Below, piece after piece: positions 60,350 through 64,000 of a stretch of DNA of 64,000 nt (position 1 is its first letter; each line of letters opens with the position of its first letter). The stretch is from contig NZ_KV917376.1 of the NCBI RefSeq assembly GCF_002019695.1, positions 1,753,047-1,817,046 of the forward strand, in the 5' to 3' direction. The position numbers and the translations under genes were made by a program. The DNA is from Evansella clarkii. Its GTDB lineage: Bacteria > Bacillota > Bacilli > Bacillales > Salisediminibacteriaceae. Under the pieces are notes generated by a model, which worked only from the letters and a program-made list of their open reading frames with translations, had not been told where the DNA came from and made no database searches.

Positions 60350-61672
60350 GTGAGGATCAGGATTGGGGTGGTTGGCCCGACAGATTCGACAGAACGAATT
60401 CTGGATGTCTCAAAGAGCTTCGAAGATTATGAATCTCTGGAGATTATTTCATTTCCATACGAGCACACAAAGGAAGCGGCTGAGATTGTCCGTAAAAACA
60501 GGCACCGGATTGATCAATGGTTTTTTTCAGGGCAGGCTCCTTATTTTTTTGCAAAATCACAAGGAATATTAAAGGGTCTTGAAGTAAGTTATCCCCCATT
60601 GTACGGTTCCAGCCTCCTTGGAGCGCTCATAGAAATGCTGATGGCTAAGGGAAATCAGGTGAAAAACATAAGCCTGGATACAATTAAAAAATCGGAAGTG
60701 GCCTTTATAAGTAAAGCCCACTCCCTGGACGACTTTAACTTTCAAATTTTTTCATATGATGACTACAGGCCTCCGGAAGAAATCATTGCCTTTCATGAAA
60801 AGAACTTTAAGGAAGGAAAATGTGAGGTAGCGTTTACGTGCCTTAAAGAAGTTTATATGACACTCCAGGAACGGGAAATTCCATGTTACCGGATTATTCC
60901 TTCTCAGCTTGCTATAAAACTTGTCCTTCGTTATTTGAAAGAGCGGGGCGAGTCAGCGAGGTACCGCCAGTCTCAGATTGCAATTCACGGGTTTGAGGTC
61001 ATCCATACAAATGCAAGTGAGGAAGGCCAGTACTATTCTTATGAAATGAAGCGGCAATCTCTGGATTTGAAACATATGCTCCTTGATTTTGCCGAGAAGG
61101 TTCAGGGATCATTCGTTCAGATTGGCGATGGCTTGTTCTTCATATATACGACAAGAGGAGAAATCGACTCCCACTTTAATGATAAGTCCCTTTTTAAAAA
61201 GCTTTCGGAGATTCATCTGAAAAGTAAATTGAAGGTAAGAGTCGGAATCGGGTATGGTATTACGGCAGTAGACGCGGAACGGAACCTCCGTCTGGCACTT
61301 CATTATGCGGAAGAGCAGAAAGAAGCCGTCCTTGTCAGCGTTAATGAGGAAAAAGAGGTAAAACAGTTTACCGAGGCAGAAGTAAATTCAGCAATATCCT
61401 TTCAGCCGCGTAACTGGGGGGCTGAGTGGGAAGAAAAATTTAAAGATGCTCAGATTAGCCCGACGATTGTCAGCAAAATAGAGTCACTGGCCTTCCACTA
61501 TAATACAAATGTTGTAACTGTAAAAGAAGTTGCCAGCTGGCTTAAACGTACGGAACGAAACGCAAGGCGGATTCTTACAGAAATGGAAAGGCTCGGCATA
61601 GCAAAGGTCAGCGGCATGGAACAGCCTGGCAATGCAGGTCGGCCAAGAAAAGTGTATGAACTGAAGTTTTAA
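60350..61672 (+). CDS. transcriptional regulator with N-terminal sensor, GGDEF-like fold and C-terminal winged helix
   Basis: 440 residues from a GTG with AGGAGGAGG upstream. The first 200 residues (IRIGVVGPTDSTERILDVSK and on) look like a two-lobed alpha/beta receptor-like domain. Residues about 205-335 (QIAIHGFEVIHTNASEEGQY... IGDGLFFIYTTRGEIDSHFN... VRVGIGYGITAVDAERNLRL) have the layout of a nucleotidyl-cyclase/GGDEF fold, but the GGDEF motif is absent. The C-terminus (about 370-440, VTVKEVASWLKRTERNARRI then AGRPRKVYELKF) is a winged-helix domain. Its position suggests control of the AbgT/M20 genes. Family recognised only by architecture. Confidence 0.72.
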   Translation: MRIRIGVVGPTDSTERILDVSKSFEDYESLEIISFPYEHTKEAAEIVRKNRHRIDQWFFSGQAPYFFAKSQGILKGLEVSYPPLYGSSLLGALIEMLMAKGNQVKNISLDTIKKSEVAFISKAHSLDDFNFQIFSYDDYRPPEEIIAFHEKNFKEGKCEVAFTCLKEVYMTLQEREIPCYRIIPSQLAIKLVLRYLKERGESARYRQSQIAIHGFEVIHTNASEEGQYYSYEMKRQSLDLKHMLLDFAEKVQGSFVQIGDGLFFIYTTRGEIDSHFNDKSLFKKLSEIHLKSKLKVRVGIGYGITAVDAERNLRLALHYAEEQKEAVLVSVNEEKEVKQFTEAEVNSAISFQPRNWGAEWEEKFKDAQISPTIVSKIESLAFHYNTNVVTVKEVASWLKRTERNARRILTEMERLGIAKVSGMEQPGNAGRPRKVYELKF

Positions 61673-61679
61673 AATGAGT

Positions 61680-61712
61680 CTGAAAGGGGGAGTCTTCTTT
61701 CAGGCTTTTTTT
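61680..61712 (+). terminator. terminator after the GGDEF-like regulator
   Basis: CTGAAAG (61680-61686) pairs with CTTTCAG (61697-61703), followed by GC and seven T. Confidence 0.8.
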
Positions 61713-61917
61713 CGAGCTGAAACCGGTGCCGCTTAGAGCAGCTACCATATACTCTCGAAATCTCACGTTTACCCGCTCATTTAACATGGCACTTTGGTTC
61801 CAGGAACCCCGGTGCCAGGTTAAAACAACTTTTATCCACCTTCAACTTTATTCTCGGCTAAGACTGACCCGCCTATTGTCAGGTTTGCCACCAGTCGAAT
61901 GAAAAGGCTAAAATGAA

Positions 61918-61950
61918 AGAAGACACCGATAGGCTGGTGTCTTCTGTTTT
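61918..61950 (+). terminator. orphan terminator-like hairpin upstream of the Gfo/Idh/MocA gene
   Basis: AGAAGACACC (61918-61927) pairs perfectly with GGTGTCTTCT (61936-61945), then GTTTTCC. No gene lies between the previous terminator (61712) and this one. It may be a leader attenuator of the downstream gene or the end of an unrecognised small RNA. The sequence between contains an ACCGGTGCC-type repeat (about 61720 and 61813) and nothing else recognised. Confidence 0.55.
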
Positions 61951-62011
61951 CCTGCAGAGGAATCTCTCGGGATGAAAAAGTACAATCCACACTTATTAGG
62001 AGGAATGGCAA

Positions 62012-62971
62012 ATGAAATGGGGAATTCTTGGGGCTTCAGGTATTGCTGAAAAAGCGGTTGTTCCTGCACTTATCCGTGCGGAAAACACAGAAATAACAGC
62101 TGTTGCGAGCGGAAGCGGGAAAGGAAAAGAGTTCGCGGAAAAGTTTCAAATTAAAAAAGTTTACACCGATTATACAGAGCTCCTGAAAGATCCAGACGTG
62201 GAAGCAGTCTATATTTCCGTACCGAACCATCTACATAAAAAATGGACGATTGAAGCAGCAAAACATGGCAAGCATGTGCTGTGCGAGAAACCAGCGGCAC
62301 TTAACGCAGCAGACGCAGAGGAAATGCTGCAAATATGCAAAGATAATAACGTGCAGTTTTTAGAGGCATTCATGTACCAGTTTCATCCCCAGCATCTCCA
62401 GGTTAAAGATATTATCCAGTCAGGTGAAATAGGGGACGTTAAATTAATAAAAGCAGGATTTTCCTTTCCGCTGGACCTTGGGAAGTCTAACATCCGCCTT
62501 GATAAAGAAAAAGGCGGCGGAAGTCTGTTTGATGTAGGCTGCTACGGTATCCATTCTGTTCTTGATCTGTCCGCCAGCACGCCTGCTGAAATAAAAGCTG
62601 TCTCCGTAGTACATGAAGAGCTGCAGGTGGATACAAGTACTGTCGTTTCTTTAAAAATGGAGAATGGCATACTTGCACAAATAGATTCAAGCTTCGAGCA
62701 GCAGTTCCGCAACGAGTATATTGTCATTGGAACGAAAGGCAGTGTTACCGTGACAGATGCATACAGGCCCGATAAGCCAGGCGTGGGAACAATCATTATT
62801 AAGGATATGGAGACAGGGGATACACGCACGGAAAAACTGGACGGGGACACTTACCGGCTCGAAACAGAAGCTCTCACAGAGGCCGTTACAAAAGGACGCT
62901 CGCTGGAGCATTATCACCGGCTGACTCTGGAAACATTGAGGGTCATAGGAAAGTGTCTTGAAGAAGTATAA
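62012..62971 (+). CDS. Gfo/Idh/MocA family oxidoreductase
   Basis: 319 residues. KWGILGASGIAEKAVVPALI is the N-terminal Rossmann NAD(P)-binding motif; YISVPNHLHKKWTIEAAKHG and VLCEKPAALNAADAEEM contain the EKP motif with the catalytic-site Lys; GGGSLFDVGCYGIHSVLDL includes the D-x-G-x-H-like active-site segment. Family members oxidise or reduce sugar derivatives with NAD(P)H. The neighbour is galK, so a sugar role is plausible; substrate unknown. AGGAGGAATGGCAA ribosome binding site. Confidence 0.9.
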   Translation: MKWGILGASGIAEKAVVPALIRAENTEITAVASGSGKGKEFAEKFQIKKVYTDYTELLKDPDVEAVYISVPNHLHKKWTIEAAKHGKHVLCEKPAALNAADAEEMLQICKDNNVQFLEAFMYQFHPQHLQVKDIIQSGEIGDVKLIKAGFSFPLDLGKSNIRLDKEKGGGSLFDVGCYGIHSVLDLSASTPAEIKAVSVVHEELQVDTSTVVSLKMENGILAQIDSSFEQQFRNEYIVIGTKGSVTVTDAYRPDKPGVGTIIIKDMETGDTRTEKLDGDTYRLETEALTEAVTKGRSLEHYHRLTLETLRVIGKCLEEV

Positions 62972-62978
62972 TACACAT

Positions 62979-63008
62979 AGCAAGCGCTGACTTAGCGCTT
63001 GCTCTTTT
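62979..63008 (+). terminator. terminator after the Gfo/Idh/MocA gene
   Basis: AGCAAGCGCT (62979-62988) pairs perfectly with AGCGCTTGCT (62994-63003), then CTTTT. Confidence 0.85.
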
Positions 63009-63042
63009 AGTATTGGTTTTCAGGGGAGGAGTCCGCTCACGT

Positions 63043-63180
63043 GATTAATTAATTAATTAATTTAATAAAGTTAGTTTACCGAACCGTATTTTTTCGATAT
63101 AATAGCAACTGTAGAGGTGTCTCATTAATGGATACCCGCACACTTTATTAATTAAATAAATTAATTACCGGTTTTGATAC
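63043..63180 (+). promoter_or_regulatory. galK promoter region flanked by AT-rich inverted repeats
   Basis: SigA-type promoter: TTTACC (63075-63080), 17 bp, TATAAT (63098-63103). It is flanked by ATTAATTAATTAATTAA with TTTAATAAAG (63043-63070) and the inverted CTTTATTAATTAAATAAATT (63143-63162 on), about 75 bp apart. GATACCCG occurs twice (about 63131 and 63176). The layout suggests repressor binding to both arms with looping; inference. Confidence 0.5.
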
Positions 63181-63241
63181 CCGGAATTACTGGCATACTA
63201 CCTGTGTTGGAAGAAATTACTTTATATAAAGGATGAGTCTG

Positions 63242-64000
63242 ATGAAAGAGAAACTGCAAAAAGAATATACATCTGTTTTCGGAGCAGGCTCTGAGGCGGA
63301 GGAAAACGCACGTTTGTTTTTTGCCCCTGGAAGAGTCAATCTGATTGGTGAGCATATTGATTATAACGGCGGATACGTACTACCGGCGGCATTGAGCCTT
63401 GGAACATACGCGCTCACCGTGCCGCGGCATGACAATAAGGTGAGGTTATATTCGGTAAACTTCCCTGATAAGGGAGTCATTGAGTTCACACTGGATGAGC
63501 TTGTATACAAAAAAGAAGATGACTGGGCCAACTATCCAAAAGGTGTCCTTGCAGTATTTGCTGAAAAGGGTTATGCAGGAGAGACAGGGTTTGACGCTGT
63601 ATTTTACGGAAATATTCCAAATGGAGCCGGCCTTTCTTCATCTGCTTCCATTGAAGTCGTGACCGCTTTCCTCTGGAACGAACTTAACGAATTCAAAGCG
63701 GATCCGGTAACACTCGTTCAATGGTGCCAAAGGGCGGAGAACGAATTTATCGGGGTGAACTGCGGGATCATGGACCAGTTTTCCATCGGTCTTGGAAAAA
63801 AAGACAATGCCATTCTTCTTAACTGTGAAACACTTGAGTATAAATACAGTCCTTTGAAGCTTGGTGGCCATGTTCTCGTTATAGCTAATACAAATAAACG
63901 CAGGGGACTTGCAGATTCCAAATATAATGAACGGCGGAGCGAGTGTGAACAGGCATTGGCCGGGCTGCAGGAGAAACATTCCATATCAGCCCTGTGCGAG
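63242..64000 (+). CDS. galK: galactokinase, N-terminal part (cut by window edge)
   Basis: 253 codons visible, open to the window end. [20 protein letters not shown] is the galactokinase signature (residues about 20-40); [17 protein letters not shown] is the ATP-binding GHMP motif; [20 protein letters not shown] contains the catalytic Asp. I chose the ATG at 63242 because AAAGGATGAG gives it normal spacing; an in-frame ATG at 63233 lies within that site. It phosphorylates galactose in the Leloir pathway; galE and galT may follow outside the window. Confidence 0.95.
   Translation, partial: MKEKLQKEYTSVFGAGSEAEENARLFFAPGRVNLIGEHIDYNGGYVLPAALSLGTYALTVPRHDNKVRLYSVNFPDKGVIEFTLDELVYKKEDDWANYPKGVLAVFAEKGYAGETGFDAVFYGNIPNGAGLSSSASIEVVTAFLWNELNEFKADPVTLVQWCQRAENEFIGVNCGIMDQFSIGLGKKDNAILLNCETLEYKYSPLKLGGHVLVIANTNKRRGLADSKYNERRSECEQALAGLQEKHSISALCE

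Overview
The window looks like chromosomal DNA of a spore-forming member of the Bacillaceae, probably an alkaliphilic or halophilic Bacillus relative. Reasons: a gerA/gerC/gerB germination operon, a SinI-type antirepressor, strong AGGAGG ribosome binding sites with some GTG/TTG starts, CcpA-type cre sites, very acidic secreted proteins, moderate GC, and the futalosine menaquinone route, which is known from some alkaliphilic bacilli. No rRNA, tRNA, phage, transposase gene or CRISPR array was seen.

Layout. 1-317 is the start of a lipase-like gene cut by the window edge. 439-11639 is a 4-hydroxyphenylacetate/homoprotocatechuate catabolic region: hpaF-hpaG2-hpaG1 and two regulators (GntR, LysR) read leftwards, and a DapA-family lyase, hpaE, hpaB, hpaD and a RibF-like gene read rightwards. 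12242-19879 holds a glutamate dehydrogenase, a cardiolipin synthase and a 1241-residue secreted nuclease. 20062-24214 is the germinant receptor operon. 24500-29914 is a signalling block: a 1159-residue hybrid histidine kinase, an OmpR-type regulator, a cyclic-di-GMP-I riboswitch in front of a 43-residue SinI-like antirepressor, and an msrA gene whose catalytic Cys codon is TGA (candidate selenoprotein). 30353-42989 is a branched-chain-type ABC importer followed by a KAS III-like enzyme, an acyl-CoA ligase, a large BTAD regulator, an alpha/beta hydrolase and an SDR; it looks like an uptake-and-activation system for an unknown acid. 43081-49654 holds an SLH-anchored 5'-nucleotidase, a YjiH-type membrane protein, a DUF1292 protein, an Lrp regulator and mqnD/mqnB. 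50005-53272 is hom-thrC-thrB. 53776-61672 is an AbgT transporter with three M20 hydrolases and an unusual regulator. The window closes with a Gfo/Idh/MocA oxidoreductase and the start of galK.

The intergenic DNA is unusual. Four arrays carry a TGCGAA-like core at a 21-bp period (about two helical turns), with occasional 19-bp steps. Two families of short MITE-like elements have inverted ends and nested internal deletions or insertions. Perfect cre sites precede both the hpa operon and the ABC-importer operon, suggesting shared carbon catabolite control.

The strongest candidates for undescribed biology are the c-di-GMP riboswitch/sinI unit, the Sec-type MsrA, the 21-bp phased arrays and the importer/ligase/KAS cluster. 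All calls rest on reading the sequence and remembered family features; no database search was run.
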